DNA of 44,629 bases from an uncultured Oscillospiraceae bacterium (GCA_900539695.1 UQDG01000018.1:1-44629), one strand, 5' to 3'. Positions 25,448-34,301 are shown, counted from the stretch's first letter. The notes: generated by a model not told the origin, from the sequence alone. Made by a program: numbers and translations.

Positions 25448-26140
25448 TTATTCTAATCCCATCACTTCATCTACCGGCAGGGCGGCTGTTACACCGTGGG
25501 CGGGGGTGTTCAGGCCGCAGGCGGCGGTGACTGCCTGCATGACGGCGGATTTCTGCTCCTGCGGGACGACGATCATAACAAAATCCTGCTCCTCCCGAAT
25601 GGAAATGCCCAAAAAGCTGCTGGCCTCCTCGGTACTGCAGCGGCTGCCTTTCAGCACTGTACCGCCGCGGGCCCCTGCTTTGCGGGCAGCGTCCACAGCT
25701 TCGTCGCCGTGGCCCGCCTTGACGGAAACCCACAGCAGGGCGTAGGGATGGTCCTTCATGGTGTGTTCCTCCTTTTCAGCAGTGGGTCCGGCACAGTCCG
25801 CCGGGGCGGTCAACTGCAAAATGCTGTTCTGTACGCCGGTCAGCGGCAGGGTCACGGCGATGCCTGCGCCGCGCTTGTGGTAAGAAAGCGCCTTGTTGAT
25901 GGCCCCGAACACCGCCGGGACGTTGGCGCGGGGCAGCAGGCCCGCCGTCAGCACGCGGGTGGTGCCGCCCAGGCCGATGGCATCCAGCAGCTCAGACGGG
26001 GCTGTGCCCTTGGCGCGGGCTTCAAAACAAAGGGGGATGCCGTTTTTTTGCAGCACTTCCACCACGCGGTGCTCATCCTCGGCCTGCGTGACCGAAAGGA
26101 GCAGCCGCAGGCAGGGGGTGCGTTTTTGCGTTGCAGCCAT
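25448..26140 (-). CDS. Double PII-like (GlnB-fold) regulatory protein
   Basis: A 230-residue protein. ATG 26140 starts one base after the stop of the DUF1538 gene; the longer upstream frame only overlaps that gene. It holds two ferredoxin-like PII modules: ~8-105 (LRLLLSVTQAEDEHRVVEVL ... GAGIAVTLPLTG) and ~125-230 (YALLWVSVKAGHGDEAVDAA ... RKAGARGGTVLKGSR ... DFVMIVVPQEQKSAVMQAV). The second module has the GARGGTV segment of PII-like proteins associated with DUF1538; the canonical GlnB T-loop Tyr uridylylation motif is not evident. It probably binds a nucleotide or ion and gates the coupled transporter. Exact ligand unknown. Confidence 0.78.
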   Translation of the reverse strand: MAATQKRTPCLRLLLSVTQAEDEHRVVEVLQKNGIPLCFEARAKGTAPSELLDAIGLGGTTRVLTAGLLPRANVPAVFGAINKALSYHKRGAGIAVTLPLTGVQNSILQLTAPADCAGPTAEKEEHTMKDHPYALLWVSVKAGHGDEAVDAARKAGARGGTVLKGSRCSTEEASSFLGISIREEQDFVMIVVPQEQKSAVMQAVTAACGLNTPAHGVTAALPVDEVMGLE

Positions 26141-26141
26141 A

Positions 26142-27647
26142 TCAGTATTCCTCCAGTTCCACCACGGTGTCGTCCAAAAGGTTGGGGGCGGTCTGCGCCT
26201 GGGTGCGGCGGGCATACAGCAGGCCCATGATCTGGATGGCGATGAGCGGAGCCAGGGCGACCAGCGCCACGATACCGAAGGCATCGGTGACGACGTTGCC
26301 GCCCACCGCGCTGCATGCGCCCATGGCCAGCGGCAGCAGGAAAGTGGATGTCATCGGGCCGCTGGCGACGCCGCCGGAGTCAAACGCGATGCCCACAAAC
26401 ACCGGCGGGACAAAGCGGCTCATGATAAGCGCCGCCGCGTAGCCGGGGATGAGCACCCAATAGATGCTAAGTCCAGTCAGCACGCGCAGCATGGCCAGCG
26501 CCACCGCCACGGCCACACCGGCCTGCAGGGCGCGGTTCATGGCATGGCGGGAGATGGTGCCACCGGTGATCTCCTCGACCTGTTCGTTGAGCACCTGCAC
26601 CGCTGGCTCGGCCTTGACGATGTAGTAGCCGATAAGCATGCCGATAGGAAGCAGCGCCCAGCGCAGGGGGCCGCTGCCCAGGCCGCTGCCCAACAGATTG
26701 CCTACGGGCGCGAACCCGACGTTGACACCGGTGAGGAACAAAATCAGCCCGATAATGGTATACACAAAACCCAGCACCATACGCACCAACTGGCGCGGCT
26801 GGATGCTGCGGGTCAGCGCCTGGAACAGCACAAACACGCCCACGATGGGCAGCGTGCTTTGCAGCACCTCGGCCGTATAATGGGGCAGGTCCTGCAAAAA
26901 GGCCAGTGCCACATCCTGGGTAGTGATGACCGGGGCCAGCTGCACGGCGTCATAAATCGTCTCCGTGGGGTGGTAGAAGATGCCCAGCAGCATGACCATC
27001 AGGATGGGGCCAACACTGCACAGAGCGATGAGGCCGAAGCTGTCGTTGGCGCTGTCCTTATCGCTGCGGGCAGCTGAGAAGCCGATGCCCAGCGCCATGA
27101 TAAAGGGCACCGTCATGGGGCCGGTGGTGACGCCGCCTGCATCAAAGGCGACGGCCAAAAATTCATTGGGGACAAAAAGGGACACCACGAACAGCAGCAA
27201 ATACAGCCCCAGCAGCATTTTGGACAGCGGCACGCGGTACAAAATGCGCAGCACCGCCACGGCGGTGAACACGCCGACGCCCGCCGCCACCGTCCAGATG
27301 AGCACGGCGTTGGGGATGGCCGCCACCTGGTTGGCCAGCACCTGCAGATCGGGTTCTGAGATCGTGATGATAGCGCCCATGGCAAAGCAGATGACAACGG
27401 CCAGCCATGTTTTTTTCTGGCGCACGATGCTGCCGCCTATCCCCTGGCCCAGCGGGGTCATGGAGATCTCGGCACCCAGCTGGAAGAAGCCCATGCCCAC
27501 GATGAGCAGCACCGCCCCCGTTAAAAACAGGGCCAGCGTACCCACCTCCATGGGCACCAGCGTGACGCTGAGCATCAGCACGATGACCGTGATGGGCAGC
27601 ACGCTGGTCAGGGCTTCGCGGGTCTTTTCTTTGAGTTTTTCGTTCAT
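26142..27647 (-). CDS. DUF1538 membrane transporter (UmpAB-type, fused two-domain form)
   Basis: A 501-residue membrane protein with about 12-14 hydrophobic segments in two homologous halves. Each half has an AFDxGGV(T/A)(T/S)GPMT motif (AFDAGGVTTGPMT ~168-180; AFDSGGVASGPMT ~414-426) and a conserved S(A/V)xxDxxxxDxFG stretch, the DUF1538 hallmark. Two-subunit DUF1538 systems (UmpAB) have been reported as monovalent cation/proton antiporters; here both halves are in one chain. AAAGGAGG lies 4 nt before ATG 27647. It follows citrate synthase by 37 nt and is coupled to a PII-like gene, suggesting regulated ion or organic-acid transport. Confidence 0.85.
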   Translation of the reverse strand: MNEKLKEKTREALTSVLPITVIVLMLSVTLVPMEVGTLALFLTGAVLLIVGMGFFQLGAEISMTPLGQGIGGSIVRQKKTWLAVVICFAMGAIITISEPDLQVLANQVAAIPNAVLIWTVAAGVGVFTAVAVLRILYRVPLSKMLLGLYLLLFVVSLFVPNEFLAVAFDAGGVTTGPMTVPFIMALGIGFSAARSDKDSANDSFGLIALCSVGPILMVMLLGIFYHPTETIYDAVQLAPVITTQDVALAFLQDLPHYTAEVLQSTLPIVGVFVLFQALTRSIQPRQLVRMVLGFVYTIIGLILFLTGVNVGFAPVGNLLGSGLGSGPLRWALLPIGMLIGYYIVKAEPAVQVLNEQVEEITGGTISRHAMNRALQAGVAVAVALAMLRVLTGLSIYWVLIPGYAAALIMSRFVPPVFVGIAFDSGGVASGPMTSTFLLPLAMGACSAVGGNVVTDAFGIVALVALAPLIAIQIMGLLYARRTQAQTAPNLLDDTVVELEEY

Positions 27648-27684
27648 TCGGCCTCCTTTTGCATGTAAGGGGGTCAGGCGGGCA

Positions 27685-29040
27685 TCAGCGGTTTTCCAGC
27701 GGCACGTAGTCCCGCGGGGTCATGATGCTCTGGTAGGCGGGGCGGATGATCTTATCCACGTTGACCAGCTCCTCCATGCGGTGGGCGGACCAGCCCACGA
27801 TGCGCGCCACGGCGAAGATGGGGGTGTACAGCTCCACGGGGATACCCAGCATGTCATAGACGAAGCCGGAGTAGAAGTCGACGTTGGTAGACACGCCTTT
27901 ATAAATATGGCGTTTTTCTGCGATGACTTTGGGGGCCAGCCGCTCGATGGTGTTGTAATATTCAAAATCGCGGGCGCGGCCCTTGGCATCGGCCAGCTGG
28001 TGCACAAAGTTTTTGAACACCACGGCGCGGGGGTCGCTGAGGGAGTAGACCGCGTGGCCCATGCCGTAGATCAGGCCCTTCTGGTCGAAGGCCTGGCGGT
28101 CGACGATGCGGGACAGGTAGTCGTGCATGGCGGCTTCGTCGGTGGGGTCGGTGACGTGGGCGCGGATGTCGTCCATCATCTGCATGACCTTGATGTTGGC
28201 ACCGCCGTGCTTGGGGCCTTTCAGGCTGGAAAGCGCCGCCGCAATGACCGAGTAGGTATCCGACCCGGAGGAGCTGACCACGCGGGTGGTGAAGGTGGAG
28301 TTGTTGCCGCCGCCATGCTCCATATGCAGCAGCAGGGCGATGTCCAGCACGTGGGCTTCCAGCTCGGTGTATTTCTGGTCGGGGCGGAGCATCTGCAGCA
28401 GGTTTTCGGCGGTGGAAAGCTCCGGTTTGGGGCGGTGGATGTACATGCTGCCGCCGCACTCATAATAATGGTAGGCGTGGTAGCCGTAGACGGCCAGCAT
28501 GGGGAAGACGCTGATGAGCTTGATGCACTGCTCCAGCTGGGTCTGCAGGTCGGTCTTGCCGATGTCGTCATCGTAGCTGGCGAGGGTGAGCACGCTGCGG
28601 GTCAGCGAGTTCATCAGGTCGCGGCTGGGGGCTTTCATGATGACGTCCCGCACAAAGTTGGTGGGCAGGTCGCGGCATTTGACCAGGCTGTCCTTGAAAG
28701 CATCCAGCTGGGCCTCGTTGGGCAGGTCACCGATAAGGAGCAGGTAGGCGGCTTCCTCAAAGGCATAGCGCTTGCCGCGCAGGCCCCGGATGAGGTCATA
28801 CACGTTGTAGCCGCGGTACCAGAGTTTTCCGTCGCAGGGCACTTTTTTACCGTCCTTCTCCTCAAAGGCATCAATGCGGGAGATGTTGGTAATGCCTGCC
28901 AGCACGCCTTTGCCGTCCTGGTCGCGCAGGCCGCGCTTGATGTTGTATTGGTCAAAAAGGGACGGGTCGATGCGGTTGTTGGTGACACATTCCTCGGTAA
29001 AAACGGCAGCTTCTTTTGCAATAGCAGCGTAATCGCTCAT
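27685..29040 (-). CDS. gltA: Citrate synthase
   Basis: A 451-residue type I-like citrate synthase condensing oxaloacetate and acetyl-CoA. The frame extends 17 codons further, but AAAGGAGGTC lies just before ATG 29040. Catalytic His residues are in MEHGGGNNST (~225) and GPKHGGAN (~270), and the catalytic Asp in NVDFYSGFVYD (~375). The binding motif GMGHAVYSLSDPR is also present. In a fermentative anaerobe it feeds the oxidative branch toward 2-oxoglutarate and glutamate. It is first in an apparent operon with the DUF1538 transporter and the PII-like protein, which hints at a link between carbon/nitrogen status and transport. Confidence 0.96.
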   Translation of the reverse strand: MSDYAAIAKEAAVFTEECVTNNRIDPSLFDQYNIKRGLRDQDGKGVLAGITNISRIDAFEEKDGKKVPCDGKLWYRGYNVYDLIRGLRGKRYAFEEAAYLLLIGDLPNEAQLDAFKDSLVKCRDLPTNFVRDVIMKAPSRDLMNSLTRSVLTLASYDDDIGKTDLQTQLEQCIKLISVFPMLAVYGYHAYHYYECGGSMYIHRPKPELSTAENLLQMLRPDQKYTELEAHVLDIALLLHMEHGGGNNSTFTTRVVSSSGSDTYSVIAAALSSLKGPKHGGANIKVMQMMDDIRAHVTDPTDEAAMHDYLSRIVDRQAFDQKGLIYGMGHAVYSLSDPRAVVFKNFVHQLADAKGRARDFEYYNTIERLAPKVIAEKRHIYKGVSTNVDFYSGFVYDMLGIPVELYTPIFAVARIVGWSAHRMEELVNVDKIIRPAYQSIMTPRDYVPLENR

Positions 29041-29158
29041 GGGTATGACCTCCTTTTCTTCTGTTCCCCTGTTTCGCGGACGGTTCGGCATCTTGTGCGC
29101 GTTTCGCCCAGATTCTTTCCCGGATATGAACTTTTTTTATACGTTGCGTACATTTTAA

Positions 29159-29188
29159 ATTATACAGTACGGCTGTATGGCCTGTCAA
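29159..29188 (-). promoter_or_regulatory. Promoter of the citrate synthase operon
   Basis: Minus strand: TTGACA (29183-29188), an 18-nt spacer and TATAAT (29159-29164), both hexamers perfect. The leader to ATG 29040 is about 110 nt. Confidence 0.8.
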
Positions 29189-29220
29189 ACAAAGTTTTTA
29201 TGAACAAGCTGTATAAAACA

Positions 29221-29267
29221 GCAAAAATGTCCCACAATGCAAGATTTGCATTGCAGGACATTTTTGC
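29221..29267 (-). terminator. Long hairpin, probable htrA terminator
   Basis: A 22-nt arm (29221-29242) pairs with 29246-29267 with two mismatches and a 3-nt loop (core AAAAATGTCC ... GGACATTTTT). On the minus strand it continues into TTTTTGCTGTTTTA. It lies between the 3' end of the HtrA gene and the citrate synthase promoter. Confidence 0.7.
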
Positions 29268-29330
29268 AAGATTAGAAGATTATATGGAAAGAAAAAAGAA
29301 GGAGGAAATGTTTATAGAAAACGCGGGGTA

Positions 29331-29366
29331 GGGAGAGCCTCCCTTTGCACAAGGGGGCCTTTGGGG
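29331..29366. repeat. Terminal remnant of the second repeat family
   Basis: GAGCCTCCCTT and CACAAGGGGGCCTTTGGGG are the left and right ends of the 25234-25444 element joined with no interior. It looks like an internal deletion product. It lies just before the HtrA stop codon. Confidence 0.6.
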
Positions 29367-29377
29367 TTGCGGCACTT

Positions 29378-30889
29378 TTACTGCGCACTATTCCCCAAAG
29401 TGACGTTGAGGGTCAGGACCTTGCCGTCGCGCTCGACCTGCAGGGTGACGGTGTCGCCCACCTGCTTGTCGGCCAGGTAGCTCTTGACGGTGGAGGTGCT
29501 GCTGACAGCCGTGTCATCGATGGCGATGATGCGGTCGCCGCGTTGCACACCGGCAGCCTCGGCGCCGCCGCCCTTGGTGACATCAGCCACGTAGACGCCC
29601 AAAGCGGACACACCGTACTGCTGTGCGGTGGAGGAATCCTGAACGTCCAGGATGCTGACGCCCAGCACCGGGCGGGCCACAGCGCCGTTTTCGATCAACT
29701 GCTGGGCAATGTCCATAGCGGTGTTGATGGGGATGGCAAAGCCGATGCCCTCGGCTTCGCTGTAGCTGCTCTTGGCGTTGACCACGCCGATCAGCTCACC
29801 GTTTGCGTTGAACAGACCGCCGCCGGAGTTGCCCGGGCTGATGGATGTATCGGTCTGGATCAAGGTCATATTGTTATCTTCCACGGTGACCTGACGGTTC
29901 AGGGCGCTGACGATGCCCTGGGTAACGGTGTTAGACAAGGTGCCCAGCGGGTTGCCCACAGCCACGGTGGTCTCACCGACAGCCAGCTTATCGCTGTCGC
30001 CGATGACTGCCGGGGTCAGGCCGGTGGCATCGATCTTCAGCACGGCAATATCGGAAGTAGAGTCGACGCCGACAACGGTGGCGTCATAGCTCTGGTCGCT
30101 GCCGTTGAGCTGGACCTTCACGCTGGTAGCTCCGCTGACCACATGGGCGCAGGTGAGGATGTAGCCATCCTGGCTGACGATGATGCCGGAACCGGCACCG
30201 CTCTGCACATAGTAGCCGCCAAACCAGGTCTGGCTGCTGCTCATCTGCTCGGTGGTGATGGCCACCACACTGGGGGAGGCCACAGCAGCGATCTGCTGCA
30301 TGGTCATAGAGGTGCCATCGGTGCTGCCGGTGTTAGAGGCATCGGTGCTGGTGTCGCGCTGGACTTCCTGCACGACCACCTGGTTGCCGGTCAGGCCGGC
30401 ACGGCTGGCCACCACGGCACCGCCGATGCCGCTGCCGAAGCCCAGGGCCACCACGCCGACACCGGCGAGGACGCGCAGCAGGACCTTGTTATGCTTTTTT
30501 TCTTTCTTGGGGGGCTGTTGCGGGGCACTGGCGTAGCTGTAGCCATTGTAGCCGCCGTTGTTGCCGCCATTGCCGCCGCTGAAACTGCTGGTGTAGCCGT
30601 TGTTCTGGCCGTAGGCGTTGTTCGGCTGGTTGTAGGTGTTGGCACCGGTGTTATTGGTGCTGCTGCCTGCCGAGTAATCGGTGCGGGCGGTGTTGGCGGT
30701 GTTCATGCCGCTGCTGCCCACATTGGGGTAGCCGCCCTGCTCGGGCTGGCTGGGCTGATCGGGCCGGGTTGCAGAAGTCTGGTTGGCTTCGTTCCGGGGC
30801 TGGTCGTTGTTCTGGCCCTGATTGGGGTCGGGCGTATTGCCGCCCTGGCCGTTATTGTAAAGACCGGAGTAATCGTATTCGTTGCTCAT
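29378..30889 (-). CDS. HtrA/DegP-type membrane-anchored serine protease with PDZ domain
   Basis: A 503-residue protein. Residues 1-130 are a disordered Asn/Gly/Gln/Ser/Tyr-rich cytoplasmic segment; a membrane anchor is at ~135-157. The trypsin-like domain has His ~247 (TCAHVVSG), Asp ~280 (SDIAVLKID) and Ser ~353 (SPGNSGGGLFN); one PDZ domain is at ~405-495. This is the order of Firmicute HtrA proteases, which degrade misfolded exported proteins at the outer membrane face. The low-complexity N-terminal extension is longer than in Bacillus HtrA. The upstream leader (30890-30990) has a TATACT -10 on the minus strand near 30976 but a poor -35. Monocistronic. Confidence 0.94.
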   Translation of the reverse strand: MSNEYDYSGLYNNGQGGNTPDPNQGQNNDQPRNEANQTSATRPDQPSQPEQGGYPNVGSSGMNTANTARTDYSAGSSTNNTGANTYNQPNNAYGQNNGYTSSFSGGNGGNNGGYNGYSYASAPQQPPKKEKKHNKVLLRVLAGVGVVALGFGSGIGGAVVASRAGLTGNQVVVQEVQRDTSTDASNTGSTDGTSMTMQQIAAVASPSVVAITTEQMSSSQTWFGGYYVQSGAGSGIIVSQDGYILTCAHVVSGATSVKVQLNGSDQSYDATVVGVDSTSDIAVLKIDATGLTPAVIGDSDKLAVGETTVAVGNPLGTLSNTVTQGIVSALNRQVTVEDNNMTLIQTDTSISPGNSGGGLFNANGELIGVVNAKSSYSEAEGIGFAIPINTAMDIAQQLIENGAVARPVLGVSILDVQDSSTAQQYGVSALGVYVADVTKGGGAEAAGVQRGDRIIAIDDTAVSSTSTVKSYLADKQVGDTVTLQVERDGKVLTLNVTLGNSAQ

Positions 30890-31048
30890 ACTGGTCCATC
30901 CTTTCGCGTGAGATTTGGGAAGCGTCGGGGCAATGTCCCTGGGGCTTTCGCTCCCTTTTTGCTTTCTATGCCTATAGTATACCGGCCAATTGTGAAATAG
31001 GTTTCTTGGCCGGGTGAAAAGAATGTGAAAATGCTCCCATTTCGGCGC

Positions 31049-31077
31049 TTGACAGGCGGTGCCGGGGCCTGTATGCT
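31049..31077 (+). promoter_or_regulatory. Promoter of the GNAT-methyltransferase gene
   Basis: TTGACA (31049-31054), 17 nt, TATGCT (31072-31077), with a leader of about 25 nt to ATG 31108. Confidence 0.75.
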
Positions 31078-31107
31078 GGATGTAGTTTGTAAAAGGAAGT
31101 GCCTGCT

Positions 31108-31956
31108 ATGAAAATCACCCACGAAGCCGGGAAATACGTATTATACAAAGAAAAGACCGTCATCGGCATGGCTGCGCTGGAGGATGGGCGGCTGTGGGTG
31201 GAGATCGACCCGGCCTGGCGGCAGCGGGGGTACGGCAGCTATCTGGTCAAGGAGATCTTGCAGCAAAACGGCGGGTATGACGTCAAACGCGAGACCCGCT
31301 TTACCGCCGGCCCTGCCGCTGACGAAGCCGCCGGGGCCTTATTGAAAAAGTTCGACTTTCTGCCCCAGGGCGGCGAGATGGTCCGCCGCCGGGTGCCGGA
31401 TCTTTCGGCGGTGCAGCTTTGCCATGAATTTTTGACAGCCCACCTCCAGCCGGGCGGACTGTATGTGGATGCCACCTGCGGCAACGGCCACGACACCGAG
31501 TTTTTGTGCCGCCTGGCAGGACCCACGGGCAGGGTGCTGGCACTGGATATTCAGCCTGCCGCCGTGGAAAACACCAACACACGGCTGGGCGCCGCCGGGC
31601 TGGGGGCCATCGGGCAGGCATTGGTGCACGACCATGCACGTTTGGCCGAACTGGTCGCCCCCGGCACGGCGGATTGCGTGCTGTTCAATTTTGGCTGGCT
31701 GCCCGGCGCCGACCACGAGGTGCACTCCACCGCCGATGGCAGCCTGCCCGCCCTGCAGGCCGCGCTGGATGCCCTGAAGCCGCGCGGTGTGCTGGCGGCG
31801 GTGCTGTACAGCGGGCAGGTCATCGGTGACAGTGAAAAGCAGGCGGCGCTGGGATTTTTCCGCGCCCTGCCGCTGACAAAATACACCGTGCTGGTATGCG
31901 AGTTTGCCAACTGGGCCAGCACCGCTCCCCTGCCCTGCTTCGTGATAAAAAAGTAA
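31108..31956 (+). CDS. GNAT-like domain fused to MnmM/YtqB-type tRNA methyltransferase
   Basis: A 282-residue fusion. AAAGGAAG is well spaced for ATG 31108, not for the GTG three codons earlier. Residues ~1-98 look like a compact GNAT acetyltransferase: strands, then the acetyl-CoA loop RQRGYGSYL (~38-46) and a terminal KKFDFLPQGGEMVRR. Residues ~105-282 are a Rossmann methyltransferase of the rRNA_methylase/YtqB family: SAM motif I YVDATCGNGHDTEFL (~118-132), ALDIQ, and the family motif FNFGWLPGADHEV (~192-204). YtqB (MnmM) of B. subtilis completes mnm5s2U at the tRNA wobble base. The GNAT part lacks some usual elements and may be a binding rather than catalytic module. The fusion is the notable point. 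Confidence 0.82.
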   Translation: MKITHEAGKYVLYKEKTVIGMAALEDGRLWVEIDPAWRQRGYGSYLVKEILQQNGGYDVKRETRFTAGPAADEAAGALLKKFDFLPQGGEMVRRRVPDLSAVQLCHEFLTAHLQPGGLYVDATCGNGHDTEFLCRLAGPTGRVLALDIQPAAVENTNTRLGAAGLGAIGQALVHDHARLAELVAPGTADCVLFNFGWLPGADHEVHSTADGSLPALQAALDALKPRGVLAAVLYSGQVIGDSEKQAALGFFRALPLTKYTVLVCEFANWASTAPLPCFVIKK

Positions 31957-31959
31957 CGC

Positions 31960-31988
31960 TTGCCCCCGCCGCGGCGGCATGGTATGCT
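31960..31988 (+). promoter_or_regulatory. Promoter of the helicase gene
   Basis: TTGCCC (31960-31965), 17 nt, TATGCT (31983-31988). The start near 31995 lies downstream of the ATG candidates at 31984 and earlier, supporting the TTG start at 32041. Confidence 0.6.
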
Positions 31989-32040
31989 TGTAGTATCGAA
32001 CTTTTCCGCCTATGGGCGGGGCATAGAAAGAGGCTGCCTT

Positions 32041-34161
32041 TTGCAAAAAGAGACCTTTATCAAGCAATATGCGGCGGGACTGAACCCCCAACAGCTGGCC
32101 GCCGTGCAGGCCGTGCATGGGCCCGTGCTGCTGCTGGCCGTGCCGGGCAGCGGCAAAACCACCGTGCTGGTGACCCGTTTGGGCTACATGGTGCTGTGCT
32201 GCGATGTGCCCCCGGCGCAGATCTTAACGATGACCTACACGGTGGCCGCCACCCACGAGATGCGCGGCCGCTTTGCCGCCCGTTTTGGGGCGGAGCTGGC
32301 CGGGCAGATGACCTTCCGCACCATTAACGGGCTTTCGGCGGTGATTTTGCAGTATTACAGCCGGGTCTACGGCCGCCGCCAGCCCGAACTGCTGACCAAC
32401 GAGGGCGACATCACCCGGATGCTGACCGACATCTGGCAGCAAGTGAACCGGGAGTTTCCCACCGAGAGCACACTGAAAGAGCTGCGCACGGCCATCACCT
32501 ACATTAAAAATATGGCGCTGGCCGATGAGGAAATTGAAGGGTTGGAAACGGATTTAGCCAACCTGCCGGAGCTGTACCGCCGCTACCAGGCCGCGCTGAA
32601 ACGGGCCGGGCAGATGGACTACGACGACCAGATGGTCTTTGCGCTGCAAATTCTGCGGGCCGCGCCGCCGGTGCTGGCGTATTTCCAGCAGCGGTATAAA
32701 TATTTTTGCGTGGATGAATCGCAGGATACCTCCAAAATTCAGCATGAAATTATACGGCTGCTGGCCGGGCGCAGTCTGAACCTGTTTATGGTAGGCGACG
32801 AGGATCAGAGCATCTATGGGTTCCGCGCCGCCTACCCCCAGGCATTGATGGACTTTGAGCAGGTCTACCCCGGCGCACAGGTGCTGCTGATGGAGGAGAA
32901 TTACCGTTCCAGTGAGGAGATCGTGGCCGCCGCCAACGCCTTTGTGGCCCGCAGCCGCTACCGCCGCCCCAAAACCCTGCGGGCGACCCAGGGGGCGCAG
33001 TGCCCCATTGAGATACGGCGCATCACCCGGCGCGAGGAGCAGATCGACTGGCTGTTTGAGGAAGCCCGGCGCGGCGGCGGGGAGACGGCGGTGCTGTTCC
33101 GCAACAACGAGAGTGCGCTGCCGCTGGTGGACCTGTGCGAGCGGCGGGGTGTGCCCTACCGCTTTAAAAAGGCCGACCTGACGTTTTTCACCCACAAAAT
33201 TGTGCTGGATGCCGTGGATTTTTTGCGTTTTGCCTACGAGCCGGCCAATGGTGAGCGGTTTTTGCGACTGTACTACAAGTTTGGGCTGGCGCTCTCCCGC
33301 CAGAGGGCGCTGGCGGCCTGCGGGGCCAGTGCCCGCACCGGGCGGCCGATTTTGGAGGAGCTGATCCGTGACTCCGAGACAAAGACTCGGATGCGGGAAT
33401 CGCTGGGGGATATTTACGCGGCGTTTAAGCGCATCCCGCAGCTGAACGCCGCCGATGCGCTGGACGCCGTGCGCCACGGCTGCGGTTACGGCGCGTACCT
33501 GAACCAGAAGGGCATGGACACCGGCAAACTGGCTATTTTGGAAATGCTGGCCGAGCAGGAACCCAACGCCCTGCGCCTGTTGGACCGGCTGGAAGAGCTG
33601 CGGATGCTGATTGCCGCGAAGGCCGATGTAAACAGCGATGTTCCGTTTGTTTTATCGACGATCCATTCCAGCAAGGGTCTGGAGTATGACCGGGTGGTGC
33701 TGCTGGATGCCTTTGACGGCGTGCTGCCCGCCAAGCCGGAGATCTGCTGCCGCACCCCCGAGGACACCCGCCAATACGAGGAGGACCGCCGCCTGTTTTA
33801 CGTGGCAATGACCCGTGCGCGGCACAAGCTGGTGTTGTTCGATTGCAAGACGATGCCCTCGGTTTTTGTGCAGGAAGTAATTTTTAATTTGCCCGAGAGC
33901 CGTGCCGAACGGGAGCTGGCCAAGGCCGAAACCAACCGGGTGTTGGGGCGGAATAAGCCTGCGGCGGCCGGGCCTGCGTTGCCGCCGGTGGATGCAGCGG
34001 CTGTGACCCGCGTAGGGGCCGCCGTGCAGCATGCGGTGTTCGGGCGAGGGGTCGTAACCGAATTTGACGGACGGTTTGTTACTGTGGAGTTCTCGGGGAT
34101 GCGGGTCAAGAAATTAGATGCTGCGTTGGTGGCGGAAAAGCATTTGTTGTGGGATTTGTGA
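32041..34161 (+). CDS. UvrD/PcrA-like superfamily 1 DNA helicase
   Basis: A 707-residue SF1A 3'-5' helicase. I start at TTG 32041 (AGAGG upstream; earlier starts precede the promoter's start point). Motif I AVPGSGKTT is near 35, motif II VDESQDTS near 224, motif III GDEDQSIYGFR near 252, motif V HSSKGLEYD near 541 and motif VI YVAMTRARH near 586. The C-terminus (HAVFGRGVVTEFDG, ~660-705) is the Tudor-like module of PcrA that contacts RNA polymerase. It is slightly shorter than PcrA. The role is DNA repair or transcription-coupled processes. It follows the tRNA methyltransferase gene but has its own promoter. A second, full PcrA may exist elsewhere in the genome. Confidence 0.92.
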   Translation: MQKETFIKQYAAGLNPQQLAAVQAVHGPVLLLAVPGSGKTTVLVTRLGYMVLCCDVPPAQILTMTYTVAATHEMRGRFAARFGAELAGQMTFRTINGLSAVILQYYSRVYGRRQPELLTNEGDITRMLTDIWQQVNREFPTESTLKELRTAITYIKNMALADEEIEGLETDLANLPELYRRYQAALKRAGQMDYDDQMVFALQILRAAPPVLAYFQQRYKYFCVDESQDTSKIQHEIIRLLAGRSLNLFMVGDEDQSIYGFRAAYPQALMDFEQVYPGAQVLLMEENYRSSEEIVAAANAFVARSRYRRPKTLRATQGAQCPIEIRRITRREEQIDWLFEEARRGGGETAVLFRNNESALPLVDLCERRGVPYRFKKADLTFFTHKIVLDAVDFLRFAYEPANGERFLRLYYKFGLALSRQRALAACGASARTGRPILEELIRDSETKTRMRESLGDIYAAFKRIPQLNAADALDAVRHGCGYGAYLNQKGMDTGKLAILEMLAEQEPNALRLLDRLEELRMLIAAKADVNSDVPFVLSTIHSSKGLEYDRVVLLDAFDGVLPAKPEICCRTPEDTRQYEEDRRLFYVAMTRARHKLVLFDCKTMPSVFVQEVIFNLPESRAERELAKAETNRVLGRNKPAAAGPALPPVDAAAVTRVGAAVQHAVFGRGVVTEFDGRFVTVEFSGMRVKKLDAALVAEKHLLWDL

Positions 34162-34172
34162 TTGCGGCTGAT

Positions 34173-34235
34173 GGTTGTCACCCCCATGCGGTGACAACCG
34201 CATATAACAGCATCCTGCTGTAAGGTTCTTCTTTT
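34173..34235 (+). terminator. Tandem hairpins after the helicase gene
   Basis: GGTTGTCACC (34173-34182) pairs perfectly with GGTGACAACC (34190-34199). A second small hairpin, ACAGCA-TCC-TGCTGT, follows and leads into TTCTTCTTTTTTT. The pair probably terminates the helicase transcript. Confidence 0.75.
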
Positions 34236-34301
34236 TTTGTGACCAAAAGGGAAGCGAAAAAGTCTCGCTGCTGCGAGGCAGCACGAAAGGTAAAAACACA
34301 T

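Noticed and set aside
29200..29331. A 43-codon plus-strand frame (MNKLYKTAKMSHNARF...) between citrate synthase and htrA.
   Set aside because: It has no ribosome binding site, lies over the long terminator hairpin and runs from the opposite strand's promoter. More likely chance.
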